From Isoperla grammatica (lineage: Eukaryota; Arthropoda; Insecta; Plecoptera; Perlodidae): 64,000 bases of DNA. How positions within the stretch are numbered: the stretch's first letter is position 1; each line of letters starts with the position of its first letter. Of this stretch, positions 23,171 through 35,345 are shown in pieces. Under the pieces are notes generated by a model, which was not told the origin of the DNA, made no database searches, and worked only from the letters and a program-made list of their open reading frames with translations. A program made the translations under genes and the position numbers. The stretch is taken from contig OX246745.1 in assembly GCA_945910005.1 (NCBI GenBank), positions 6,327,591 through 6,391,590 on the forward strand, in the 5' to 3' direction.

Positions 23171-23375
23171 AAATTAAGAATGCAAGTGGTGTCTAAAAAT
23201 AGAAGACCGACGTAAAACGCATATTACAATATCTTGAGGTGAGACTTGTATGTAAGCTTGAATAAATTTTCGAAACGCTTCGGAAAATCCGGGGATTGTA
23301 CCCCTAGCACCTTTCATAATACCGACTACTCTGATATCCTTCAGATTGTAAGAAGTCTTATAATAGATCCTGTCG
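23166..23375. repeat. Dispersed repeat R1, second copy
   Basis: Matches 18540-18730 through the aaaacgcatattacaatat and actctgatatccttcagatt blocks, with additional sequence in the middle. Confidence 0.65.
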
Positions 23376-23379
23376 GGAT

Positions 23380-24097
23380 ATATAGAGATTCTGTTTCTTA
23401 TGATCCACCTCCTCCGCTTGTCACAGGTGATCCTCAAAGCGGACAGTTGGATCTAAAATATACCCTTCCGACTTCCCCCGAATTATGGCTATAATGTCGA
23501 TTCGCCCACATTTAAATTCAAAATTTCGAATGATTCATGGTTGGATGTGGGCGTTACTATTAAAGCCATCTTGACAAAGAAAATAATCCTCTACTATAGA
23601 AACTATTTCTTACAAATCAAGAAATGGTACTTTACACTTTGTAGATAAATAAATACACATTTCTGCTATAAAGATATGTTCGTGTAAACATAATTGAGTA
23701 GACTGACGATCCCACGCAGATAGCAATTTGATTTTTATTATATTACTGAGTAGTGTACCAGTAATATACATCGTTTATCACGTACTATCTTACAGGCCTC
23801 ATACATTATTAATTATTTACTTAGGTCATTAGGTGTATTCCTCCTTTGTTTCGCTTGGTTGTCCGCAACTAATAATTAGACTTGATTTAAAATTACAATA
23901 CACTAATAAGGAGAAACCACATAATACATTGAAGCGATTTTTGTTGTTATTGTGTAATTTACATAGAGATGAGTATTCAGCCTTTCAGCACACGGGATTA
24001 CATGTATTATCACACATCATCGTAATTAAATGGAAGTTTTATGGACTTAATATGTATATTACAAATTATAGAAACTGTAAGGATTATTTAATCTTTT
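23380..24097. other. Gene-less stretch
   Basis: A 95-codon open frame at 23833-24120 runs into the following tandem array and has no recognisable domain. Nothing else is seen. Confidence 0.4.
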
Positions 24098-24452
24098 TCA
24101 TGGACACATGGACTAACTGAAGGTAGTAAGCAAGAGGGAGATAAGGTTAATCATGGACACATGGACGAACTGAAGGTAGTAAGCAAGAGGGAGATAAGGT
24201 TAATCATGGACACATGGACGAACTGAAGGTAGTAAGCAAGAGGGAGATAAGGTTAATCATGGACACATGGACGAACTGAAGGTAGTAAGCAAGAGGGAGA
24301 TAAGGTTAATCATGGACACATGGACGAACTGAAGGTAGTAAGCAAGAGGGAGATAAGGTTAATCATGGACACATGGACGAACTGAAGGTAGTAAGCAAGA
24401 GGGAGATAAGGTTAATCATGGACACATGGACGAACTGAAGGTAGTAAGCAAG
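24098..24452. repeat. 53-bp tandem repeat, about 6.7 copies
   Basis: Exact 53-bp spacing of catggacacatggac (24099, 24152, 24205, 24258, 24311, 24364, 24417). Units are almost identical, which implies recent expansion. Confidence 0.97.
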
Positions 24453-24454
24453 GA

Positions 24455-25768
24455 CAATGTCCATGACCAAAATTTTCCCAGCTTTCCGATGGTATGTTTG
24501 GATTTTCCATTTTACGACTTTTTCCTCGAGACTTTTCGGGTGGAAGCGACAAATGTGTGGATTTTTCCGATTTTCAAATTTTTCTTCCAACCGCCATCAC
24601 GCCCACACTAATGACTTTTTTCACTTTTCTCGCTGCAGTATCCGGCGCTCACCTTTTGGCTACGTTTTGAAAAAAAAATTTTGCCCACCCCCTCCTACCG
24701 CCCTGATGTGATACATTTCGCATTGTGTGGAATTGTTTCGACTGCGTTTTGAGGTTTTCGACCCAGCACGCTAAAATGTTTTTTTTATTCTTTCTTTCTT
24801 TTATCTTAAAGAAAACTAAATTGCGAAACTTTTGATATGCTCCACTTTAATTGCAAGTGTCCCGTTCGATAGTTACGGGCACAATACACCAGCGGTACGG
24901 CCGCACGGTCACACAGCTCTAGCGAACCATGACGTCACAGCCGCTAGGACAGGCGGTGAGCTGTTTAGGCGCGGAATTCAAACATGCATTTTGCAAACCT
25001 TCGGAAAAGTAGTTAAAATTTATTTAATAATACAAAATCTTTTGCAGGGCAGCTTTGCATACTACTACTGTTAAAACTATCATAAACCAAAAGTTTGGGA
25101 GCATTCCCTATTGTGAAATCTTATGGCAAAAGCCTGCCCAGACGGCCAGTCCTGGCTGCATGCAAGCGTCATTGCAGTTGACAATATGTGTCAGATACGA
25201 CGTTTTGGACTAAACGTGCCCATTGCAACAACTGTGCATCGAGCATGGAGCTAGGCCGGACCGGAAGTAATGACATACCGGAAGGGAACGATAAAACACT
25301 CTCACTCGTGGCTCTACACTTGTCACCAACCATTGTTGTGATTACGCATAACAAATTCGTAACTTTGAATAGGTTTACTTTCTACTTAGGGCGGGTAGAG
25401 ATTGTACAGTTCTTTTCATCGGCTAAATGGCTTTATTTGCATTCATCGAGGATTGCAGAGGTGGAATTGAATCTATGTTTTGTGGTGTAGTGAAGTGAAG
25501 GTTTCTTATACAACGGAGACTTGAGTAACAATGGATATATTCTGTCTATCTAAATATTACAAAACTAGATTATCACTAATTAGCGGCTTCGTTCTCACGC
25601 GAGCAAATCATTCCAAGTTTCTAACAGAAATGTGCGGAAGAATGATGCTGAAAATCACAGAACTTATTTAAAGGGAACAACCACTGAGATATTAAAATTT
25701 AAATAGAACACCAAAATATAATGGTCATATACCATAGTATGTATAGTAAAGTTGATGGACGTCGGCGA
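24455..25768. other. Gene-less stretch
   Basis: Open frames of 60-100 codons at 24.4-24.7 and 25.2-25.5 kb show no conserved motif. No RNA gene or repeat family is recognised. Confidence 0.4.
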
Positions 25769-25944
25769 ACGACGTATGTACGACGTATGTACGACGTATG
25801 TACGACGTATGTACGACGTATGTACGACGTATGCACGACGTATGTACGACGTATGTACGACGTATGTACGACGTATGTACGACGGATGCACGACGTATGT
25901 AAAACGTATGCACGACGTATGTACGACGTATGTACGACGTATGT
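25769..25944. repeat. 11-bp minisatellite, 16 copies
   Basis: Unit ACGACGTATGT, 16 copies in register with few substitutions. Eleven is not a multiple of three and the unit has no stop in any phase. So all forward and reverse frames stay open with an 11-codon peptide period; the apparent proteins are artefacts. Confidence 0.98.
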
Positions 25945-26289
25945 GAGACGTGACATTGTAGTTGTTTGTGACAAAAAGACATGTTTTTGTTTCTTTCATT
26001 TAATATGATATACAATTACAAAGCACAAAGCACATCACGCCGTGATCACCGAGAGTATATTTTCAAGTGCGTGTTAGTATAACTATAGAATAATTGCCAC
26101 AGCACAAATTAATACAATATGCCACCACGATTCGCCTCCCAGAGCGTCAGGCTGTTGCCACTTGGACTAAAACAAATAATCCCCTCGCTGGATAAAGACG
26201 GTCCACCCCAGGTAAACTTGGCCCGAAACAACCTCACAGGTGCTTTTATTCGAGTAGCCAACTAGCGAATCCCAATTACTAGAGGTCTG

Positions 26290-28340
26290 TGAAAATGGTT
26301 TTATTTTGGTGGAAGTTTAGTTTTTAAATTGACACATTTCGGTTTCATTGAGTAAAAACTGTATTTTAGTGATTTTATCCTAATTATTTCCTTTAAATTT
26401 TCATGTGCGTAATTACTGGGTTATTCAATTTATTTATAATTATTTATATTGTGTTCAGATTGATACTTCTCCTATTCAGATTGGGTTGAGATACTGGGAT
26501 AATTGAAATAATTCCCAATTTGTTTATTAAGAACTGTGTAAACAGTCTTGTTGTATACTTTGAAGCAGGGATCATATTCATGCCTTTGCCCGTAAGGAAT
26601 TGCTCCTATACGTGATTTGGCAGCATTTCTGTCATATCCATACATAAATAATATTATATTGTAATATCTTACTTATGTAGTGATTAGTTTAGAATATTTC
26701 ACTGAATCAACTCACGTACTGTTATGAAGACAGATATTGTATTGTATCGAGGCTATGTCCGTTGATTGTCATGGTAAATGTCTTAACGGATGAGACTTGC
26801 TGTTGAAAGTGTTTGTAGTTGACGAATACGGGGTGATTTATGTGAACGTGTGAGATGAATACTGAATCCATCGCCCGTTGTTCAACGTAGAGAAAGTGAA
26901 TGTTAAGAGGAAGTTCGTATGTTGAATTGACAATAAGACATAAAATGGACATTATTGAACATTTGTTGTGTAGCCAAGTCGTGCGTTAGATCTTTCCATT
27001 TTGATTCCAAAGTATGTGGACTATATTCACCAGCCAAACGAGGTTTCTTTAACCTAGTCAGTATAACGCATGGGGCGATGAAATAAGGTTGCTGCAGTTG
27101 ATTTATTGAAATTCCTCTGATAAGTGCAAGAAGACAACTATTATAGACCATTTTACCTTTCGTGACGAACTCCGCACCTAAACGCTGCTGTGGGTGTGAC
27201 AAGTCTTGTCATAATTACAGAGAAAGTTGATGAATTTATTAATTTTCTTGAATCCGGTTTGGCTAATATTTCAATTTACTCGAAAAACTGCACAGATAAA
27301 AAAAAAAACTAGACTATCATGATAGTTATAGTACATTTTCAAACATGTCCTTAAAAGATCGGTTTCTTTCAAATAAATATCATTTTATATGTATAACGTA
27401 ACTCGCCAACATTTATAAATCAAGATATTCTTAATAAAGATATATTCTTCTTTATCAATATCCCTTCGGTGAGTTCCTGATTTAGTGACATTATCAGCCT
27501 TGCCAATTATTGACTTGCTAATTTCAAACCATAAAGAACACGCTTTTGTAAGTTCCGACTAGAAACTACCAATCGCTAGATTTTAAGTGCATTTTAGAAA
27601 AGCTATTCCCAGTCTATTTTAATTCATCAACACCCAGGACTAAGTATTTAGGAAGTACAATAGCAAAACAACAACAGGAACTCACGAAAGGTAAAGAAGA
27701 GTTTTTGTCCTAACAAGTGTACTTGAACTATTTTATTACACAAAACCAAACAATGGTGCAGTCTTTGTTATACCTTTCGTCTAAATATTCCGAGTGCCAT
27801 ACTGATTCAAAATACTATGATTAGGATGTCACAACATTTTTAACATGACGGTACCTTTAATTTAAGAGATCATAAATTTAGAAAATCAATTCCAGGTCAA
27901 CTATTCCTTTGTAATGAAACATCTGGATTAAAATATTGTAATGAGTAGAGAAATATGAACCGAGTGACCCAAAATCTATGGTAGGTATTTAAATCCCTAA
28001 TCACGACCTGACCTCCTCATCATCGTTCTATTATGTTCACTAAGTGCAAAGCTACATCTCGAATAAAACAATAATCCATCAGCCAATTTCCAAACGTGAT
28101 TTAAGCCTTAGCAAATAAATATCTCCAGTGATGTCAGCGCAGTCAACTGGCAGTGAAACGCAATGAGAGCCCAGACTGAAGTCACGCCTGGCCCAAGAGA
28201 TTGCCACTCTGGGGTCGCCTCTTCGATACCGGCTACTGGCAATTAGAACCCTCACATAGATAGGTTTTAACCATGGTCCTATAAACCTTCAATGACAGCA
28301 ATGCACAACAATTCAAAATGTATTTTTAAGAAATTTAATG
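26290..28340. other. Gene-less stretch
   Basis: AT-rich DNA without recognised coding, RNA or repeat family. A weak tRNA-like wording (gcctcttcgataccggctac) near 28210 may be an old SINE. Confidence 0.4.
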
Positions 28341-28345
28341 ACGGA

Positions 28346-28470
28346 ATGCACAGTTGAATTAAGTATGTGATTTGTTTATGCTTGCTATGGAGTTTGTTCT
28401 TTGTAATAAAAACAATTCCATAGCAACAAATCATATACTTAACTTGACACGTCCTGACTTGACTGTGCAT
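28346..28470. repeat. Hairpin MITE, about 125 bp
   Basis: Ends atgcacagt and actgtgcat are complementary. Inner arms ttaagtatgtgatttgtt and aacaaatcatatacttaa pair almost fully. Confidence 0.65.
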
Positions 28471-29310
28471 ACGGACCTAGTAACCGAAACTTTGTAGGCC
28501 AGTGCCAATAATGACATGCAGTAAAGAAATGGAAAGATATAATATCAAAATAGCACATAAACAAAACAAACCACTAAAGTAAAGAAAACAAGACTATTTA
28601 CAAATTGATTGAAGGAAAAAATGTTTTGTACAGGTAAAATTATTTAAAATATATTAAAGAAACAATGAAAGATTAAATTTACAAATAACAGAAATACACA
28701 CAATTGTGTGAAAAGGAAAATCACGACACAAAAATAACAAAATGTTTAATTAACGTGTTAAACCAACGGCAAATAAATAATAAAAACAAAATTTTACACT
28801 ACTGAATCCCAATAATTGTGGTTTATAACTTTGACTGAGATATCTACCTCTTGAATTCACAATGTCAATATATCACAGCATGGTCCGGATACGTTGAAAG
28901 GGCGAAAGGTATATAAAAAACGTATATCTATACCAAGAATGTTCCACAGCCTTCAACACACACAAGATTCGTTAGGGCTGCAGGTTTTGAATAAAATACC
29001 AGACTTTACGTCCTTGCACAAGGATTTTATTGTTACGGCAACTTCGAGGAAGTTTATGGCGTTGTACAGGGCTGGACCAAATAACGGCGCCAGCCTAGAT
29101 GCGATCCATCCTCTATCTATAGCTTACATGCAAGACTCACATCTCGCCATTAAATAATAGACTATTAACTAATTGGGCAATTTATCTCTTCGTTATCATT
29201 AATTGTGTTATTTCGTTGTGTATGATTGCGATTGTAATTGTTTTTATTAGGTATTATATTCCGTGTACTGATCGAGAGATAAGTATTGATGTTGTTTACG
29301 ATGAGGGAAA
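28471..29310. other. Gene-less stretch before the satellite array
   Basis: An 87-codon open frame at 28894-29157 has no recognised domain. AT-rich with A-runs otherwise. Confidence 0.4.
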
Positions 29311-30867
29311 CATGCGTACTAAGGGGAAGATCAAAATATTGTCTTCTGCTCTTTCATTCTCATGTCATTCTATGTAAGTAACTATCAAGTTGCATGTGTG
29401 CATGCGTACTAAGGGGCAGATAATATGCTCTTTCTTCCGCTCTTTCATTCTCATGTCATTCTATGTAAGTAACTATCAAGTTGCATGTGTGCATGCGTAC
29501 TAAGGGGCAGATAATATGCTCTTTCTTCCGCTCTTTCATTCTCATGTCATTCTATGTAAGTAACTATCAAGTTGCATGTGTGCATGCGTACTAAGGGGCA
29601 GATAATATGCTCTTTCTTCCGCTCTTTCATTCTCATGTCATTCTATGTAAGTAACTATCAAGTTGCATGTGTGCATGCGTACTAAGGGGCAGATAATATG
29701 CTCTTTCTTCCGCTCTTTCATTCTCATGTCATTCTATGTAAGTAACTATCAAGTTGCATGTGTGCATGCGTACTAAGGGGCAGATAATATGCTCTTTCTT
29801 CCGCTCTTTCATTCTCATGTCATTCTATGTAAGTAACTATCAAGTTGCATGTGTGCATGCGTACTAAGGGGCAGATAATATGCTCTTTCTTCCGCTCTTT
29901 CATTCTCATGTCATTCTATGTAAGTAACTATCAAGTTGCATGTGTGCATGCGTACTAAGGGGCAGATAATATGCTCTTTCTTCCGCTCTTTCATTCTCAT
30001 GTCATTCTATGTAATGTAAGTAACTATCAAGTTGCATGTGTGCATGCGTACTAAGGGGCAGATAATATGCTCTTTCTTCCGCTCTTTCATTCTGATGTCA
30101 TTCTATGTAAGTAACTATCAAGTTGCATGTGTGCATGCGTACTAAGGGGCAGATAATATGCTCTTTCTTCCGCTCTTTCATTCTCATGTCATTCTATGTA
30201 AGTAACTATCAAGTTGCATGTGTGCATGCGTACTAAGGGGCAGATAATATGCTCTTTCTTCCGCTCTTTCATTCTCATGTCATTCTATGTAAGTAACTAT
30301 CAAGTTGCATGTGTGCATGCGTACTAAGGGGCAGATAATATGCTCTTTCTTCCGCTCTTTCATTCTCATGTCATTCTATGTAAGTAACTATCAAGTTGCA
30401 TGTGTGCATGCGTACTAAGGGGCAGATAATATGCTCTTTCTTCCGCTCTTTCATTCTCATGTCATTCTATGTAAGTAACTATCAAGTTGCATGTGTGCAT
30501 GCGTACTAAGGGGCAGATAATATGCTCTTTCTTCCGCTCTTTCATTCTCATGTCATTCTATGTAAGTAACTATCAAGTTGCATGTGTGCATGCGTACTAA
30601 GGGGCAGATAATATGCTCTTTCTTCCGCTCTTTCATTCTCATGTCATTCTATGTAAGTAACTATCAAGTTGCATGTGTGCATGCGTACTAAGGGGCAGAT
30701 AATATGCTCTTTCTTCCGCTCTTTCATTCTCATGTCATTCTATGTAAGTAACTATCAAGTTGCATGTGTGCATGCGTACTAAGGGGCAGATAATATGCTC
30801 TTTCTTCCGCTCTTTCATTCTCATGTCATTCGATGTAAGTAACTAGGCTATCAAGTTGCATGTGTGC
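29311..30867. repeat. 91-bp satellite array, about 17 copies
   Basis: Units begin catgcgtactaaggggcag, with starts at 29311 (variant, 90 bp), 29401, 29492 and so on every 91 bp to 30771. One unit near 30012 has a 5-bp duplication. Central units are essentially identical, while the first and last are divergent. Confidence 0.98.
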
Positions 30868-31810
30868 AGGAATGTAATAACTATAGACAAATAAACTGTT
30901 GGGGAGGTTAACAAAAGCAGTGCATATCTATCATACCTTCATTCTTTGTTTTAACACTTTGTTTTTATAACTCTACGTGGGTTCCCGACCCACACACGCA
31001 CACATACGCATGCTGACACGCACACGCTTCAGACAAGAGCCCTAATCTTCTCAGCGCGCCAGGTAGGATAGGACTAAATCACTTGATTGTTTTTAGAGTC
31101 TTCAAGTGCAGCGAGCGTCATTTTCAAGGTTAGGCCATCTATTAGTGTAGAATATGATGGTTGGTTTCCTCCTAATCGCCTCTAATTTTCAAGGGAACAC
31201 CAATATTGGAAGATATTAGCTTGAAAGCCTGGGTTTATGATCCGGAGACGGGTGATGTTGAAACCAATGGGCTTGCGTCTCAACTCCCGACATGGATGAC
31301 CTATACCTATGCCCAGTGATACCTATACTTGCAATGGCAGCGGTTCACAAAAAAAAACACTGCAAATCTTGATATGAAGGTGCCGCTTTGCACAGTTACT
31401 CTTTAGAGCCTAATGATTGATTTTAGATGAGGAGACACGCTGGCATTCCATGCAGGACGCCATTTTCCAAGATGGCGTCCAAAACCATGAACTGCTTATG
31501 CGTAACTCGGTTCTCCTTCGTCCCTCAGTTACTGGCGAAACAAATATGTAATAATATTAAAATTTATCCACTTTTTAATTATGTTAATAAAATATTTTAA
31601 AATGGGTTGAAAGCAAACTACAATGGCACCATAAAAGTAAAGTCTCAATTTAAGTAAATTTTTAATATATCGTGCAGTGTGACAAAGAAGCTCTAGCACA
31701 GATAACATATTATATTGTAGCTGTATCATAGAACGCATGATCACATTATATTACATTTATTCCCGAGAACAGTAAGGCGAATGTGTATGGCACAAATATA
31801 CCTCTGCAGT
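30868..31810. other. Gene-less stretch
   Basis: No coding sequence recognised. It contains a small palindrome at 31453-31480 (ggacgccat...atggcgtcc). Confidence 0.4.
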
Positions 31811-31813
31811 AAT

Positions 31814-31953
31814 CACAGCAACCTTGTGGATGCTGACGCCATAGATGAGTGAGGACTTAGCCAACCAAACGTCAGAATTTTAAAAAGCCGCCCGCTGATT
31901 GGCTCCGATTCACTCGAATCTAATAGGTCGTCAGCATTCAAAATGTTGCTGTG
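31814..31953. repeat. Inverted-repeat MITE
   Basis: Ends cacagcaac and gttgctgtg are perfect complements. Inner gctgacg and cgtcagc also pair. About 140 bp, no coding capacity. Confidence 0.6.
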
Positions 31954-31959
31954 GAACCA

Positions 31960-32675
31960 CTATGTCTACACGAATACTACTATAAATTCATATTCTTGTT
32001 TTTATGGTACATTTCTTCTTTGTGTGTACATTTCTCCGTTTCTATTCTAGTCGTGCTTCTGTGAAAAACGACTTCTTAACAACTTGCGCTGCCACCAACG
32101 GACTTCCGACTTCCGAGAAGTATTCTGTCACACAACTCTTGATCTTTCAATCACTCAAATGAATGTTTTGTATTTTTCAGACTCGGTTTCCGACAAGACG
32201 AACCCCTTTCTTTACTTTTAATGTGATTGGATTCTGAGCTCACGGGAAGTTTGGCCCTAGTGAATCTCATGTATTGGAATTGGAAATAAATTCAACCAAG
32301 ACTAACAGACAAGCGAAGGAAAAAATTTTTTAGTTTTCTTTCTTGATGGAAGACTTAATTTAAAGACACAGTTCGTTTAAATCTAAAATGAGGTTCACAG
32401 TCGGGGTCTGAGACCATCTTTCATTCGACTGGGTTGTGCTGATAGAGACAGATAGATGGTTAGCTAGCTCTCTTGCTTCCTCTTGGTAGACCAATCGCTT
32501 TTATACCAACTGGTCATAAAAAAAGATTAAATAATGTGTCCGTAAGAAACATCGTTAAAAATGCATTGAAACTATCAAATTTTCTATTATTTCAACGAAA
32601 GATGTTTCAGTTGAAAAGGTTTGGCAGCCGATCTGAGCAACTTTTAGCATAAGTTTGAGACTATTATAAGATAGT
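31960..32675. other. No recognisable gene
   Basis: Unique-looking DNA. I see no motif-bearing open frame or repeat. Confidence 0.4.
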
Positions 32676-32680
32676 TTACA

Positions 32681-33602
32681 CAATTGACGAGTGGTGATAG
32701 GCGGAGCTTGCGCCGAGTACTGTGTCACGTGACTAGCAGTTGGGAAAAGTCCCTACTGTCCGGACGGATCCACGCAAAACACATCCACACTTATGTCGTT
32801 CTAGCTGGTATAGTACTAATTTTTAAGATATAGTCTGGAAAACATGTTTAGTTCACATACCAGTGGTCAATATAAAAGTTATTTCAAAATTATAGACGAA
32901 GTAGTTTACTTGTTATAACAATTCACGCACTGAAGTGGATAAAATGAGCAAGGTGTGTTTTGTTTTTTCAACTTCAACTGGCGAAAAACTAATGATCGGA
33001 TTTGGACGAGAGTTTCTTAAGAATGCGTACCAATAATGTGAGACAATAAGCAAATAAATGTTCTAGATAGAAAATGCCCAGAACGAAAATTCATAGCATG
33101 CACTAATATGCAAGGTGCTTAGTTTCACGGTCAAAACCGCTACTTTTGAGGCCCAACCGCTACACCCTGCATATTATTGCATGCTATGAATTTTCGTTCT
33201 GAGCAATTTCTATCTAGAAAGTTTATTTGCTTATTGTCTCACATTATTGGAACACATGCTTAAGAAACTCTAGTCAAAATCTGATCATTAGTTTTTCGCC
33301 AATTGAAGTTGAAAAAACAAAACACGCGTTGCTCATTTTATCCTCTTGATGCGCGAATTGTTATAACAAGTTAACTACTGGGTCTATAATTTTGAAATAA
33401 CCTTTATATTGACCACTGGTATGTGAATTAAATACGCTTTCCTATAGGTTATACCTGAAAAGTGCATATTATAACAGCTAGAACGAGATAAGTGTCGTAC
33501 ATTAAGCGCGTGAAAGCACAACAGTTAGCGGATTTGTCCCAACTATGGGCGCCACGTTCCTTCGTGACGTCAGGGGGCGGGTAAATCACCACTCGTCAAT
33601 TG
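32681..33602. mobile_element. Long foldback element, about 430-bp arms
   Basis: The ends CAATTGACGAGTGGTGAT and its complement start two long imperfect arms. Paired blocks include gttcacataccagtggtcaa, cttgttataaca, ctggcgaaaaactaatgat, agcaaataaa and agcatgca. The loop is at about 33117-33168. No coding capacity is recognised. One diverged arm recurs at 7590-7915. Confidence 0.9.
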
Positions 33603-33654
33603 GAGCCGCTTGGATATGGCGATTGATGCGATCACTATTTAGAGGTGTCGCCAT

Positions 33655-33790
33655 GAGGAGTTGGCCGCGGTCGATTAGGAGTCCCGCTCCCTGCGTTCCA
33701 GGTTCGAATCCTGGTTCACTCACTCATCGCCTCGATTAGTATCGTTGCCAAAATATGAGACGTAAACCCCAAATACCTAAGAAAGATGTT
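33655..33790 (+). repeat. SINE-2 copy
   Basis: Head gccgcggtcgattaggagtc, B-box-bearing gttccaggttcgaatcctgg, then ctcgattagtatcgttgcca and gagacgtaaaccccaaa. It follows the foldback element. Confidence 0.75.
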
Positions 33791-33924
33791 TGTGTAGGAG
33801 AGACAACTGAAATGAGTACGCAGATGTTTTGGATAGTTTGGACATGGAAATGGGCTTCACTGTAATATTATGCATGCAAGAGGTGTAATAATAAGGGGAT
33901 GTCTACGATGATATGATTGCACTT

Positions 33925-33983
33925 TTGTCGTCGTTGAGGTCGTCGTCGTCATGGTCGTAGTCGCAGTCGCAGTCGTAGTCGTA

Positions 33984-34046
<63 letters not shown>

Positions 34047-34082
34047 TTTGTCTTTGTCTATATCTTTGTCGTCGACGACGTT
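33925..34082. repeat. (GTCGTT)n hexanucleotide tract
   Basis: Imperfect gtcgtc/gtcgca units lead into about ten pure gtcgtt units. They give Asp-Asn repeats on the minus strand and Ser-Leu repeats on the plus strand. Confidence 0.95.
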
Positions 34083-34171
34083 GGAGGTGGTGATGGAGGA
34101 TTCTCTCACATCTGACAAACAGTATCTTCGACAGGAACTACAAAACCTGCAGGGGTCCTCGTCAATGGTTT

Positions 34172-34440
34172 CTGGACACCGATAGAGTATAGAGATGCTC
34201 AGCGGTAAGACGCGAGGCTCTCATTTGGGAGGTCGCCGGTTCGATTCCGGCCACCGGCAGTCCTGACTAAGGTTTTTCCGAGGTTTTCCGCCGTCGCAAG
34301 GCGAACTCTGGGATTGAGTCCTACCAACAGCCCTCGGGCATTCCTTCCTTCTAAACTATCCAAACACCCTCACATAACTACTTAGTCATCTGAAGAGGGG
34401 TACATCAGGTTAAGCTAATGTACACCCATGGTATAAGGAT
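34172..34440 (+). repeat. SINE-1, nearly full length
   Basis: Head atgctcagcggtaagacgcg, perfect ggtcgccggttcgattccgg, body and tail (catctgaagaggggtacatc). Confidence 0.88.
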
Positions 34441-34912
34441 ATTTGTTCTCCACACAAGAAATATACTTAGATCATGATGTGCACCCTATAACATTATTGT
34501 CGTCTTGGACGATCTTTCAGCATTGAGTGAAAACCACGATCTCCTAGGTTACAGACAACGAAGGGCACCGCATGCAAACAAGTATTATCTACGAGTATGG
34601 TTCGGGTTTACTATGGTTCATTTAGAGGGAGATCTTCACTAATGAAATGTGATAATTTATGTAGACTAGGTTCTCAGGCCGGAGAGAGATGGACGAGCAA
34701 CACTTCTTCTCTCGGTGCGTTTTGAAGGTCAGCTGTCAAAACAGCCCGTCCTGGTACATCACACTTAGTCTTATGCGTTGAGCGGTGGTCAAGATTCTCA
34801 CTGACCTCAGGACATCGACATCAACAACTGGATGCAATAGCCAATACATCATGAGACATGCTACACGTAGGCAGACAAGATATATTTATACACCAGACTT
34901 AGAAGAAACATC
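34441..34912. other. No called gene; possible old LINE trace
   Basis: A short reading DNLCRLGSQAGER followed in another frame by DEQHFFSRCVLK is faintly like the Cys/His end of LINE proteins. Too short to call. Confidence 0.25.
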
Positions 34913-34913
34913 A

Positions 34914-35170
34914 CCAGGAGAGCTATTCCTGAAAGTTGTCACTGGGTGACAATATACCTACGTGGTTATCACTTGCTATTGGCTGATGGCTGTGGCGGAC
35001 CGCGTTCAATCAGCCAATAGCAAGTGATATCTACATGGTTATCACTTGCTATTGGCTGACTGCTGTGGCGGACCGCGTAGAAAACACTCAATCAGCCAAT
35101 AGCAAGTGATAACCCCATAGATATCACTTAAGTATTGTCACCGTGACAACTTTCAGGAATAGCCCCCTGG
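34914..35170. mobile_element. Nested foldback element with two internal hairpins
   Basis: Outer arms share ctattcctgaaagttgtcac and gtgacaata. Inside are two tandem copies of a hairpin, tatcacttgctattggctga versus tcagccaatagcaagtgata, each around a gctgtggcggaccgcg loop. No coding capacity. Confidence 0.85.
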
Positions 35171-35194
35171 TCTTCGTTTGATCTCACAATATAT

Positions 35195-35345
35195 GTGACT
35201 TAGCGGTAGCACACGAGATTCTAGCTCTAAAGGTTGCGGGTTCGATCAACTAGAACATCTAAAGACTGTAATTAATACAGGGAGGTTTTTGTGGGTTTCG
35301 TCCATACCTGTAAACAGTGAAAACGACCTTAGTGGGTACAGACGT
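35195..35345 (+). repeat. Degraded SINE-1-like head
   Basis: The wording gtgacttagcggtagcacac and ttgcgggttcgatcaac resembles the A- and B-boxes of SINE-1. The body is hardly recognisable. Confidence 0.4.

Noticed and set aside
25664..26015. Several overlapping frames encoding YDVCTTYVRRM-like repeats
   Set aside because: Explained fully by the 11-bp minisatellite, which has no stop codons in any frame.
24098..30867. Tandem arrays considered as CRISPR-like
   Set aside because: Units are contiguous with no unique spacers, the genome is eukaryotic and no Cas-like genes are present. They are satellites.
33903..34185. Asp-Asn and Ser-Leu repeat proteins
   Set aside because: Artefacts of the GTCGTT hexanucleotide tract.
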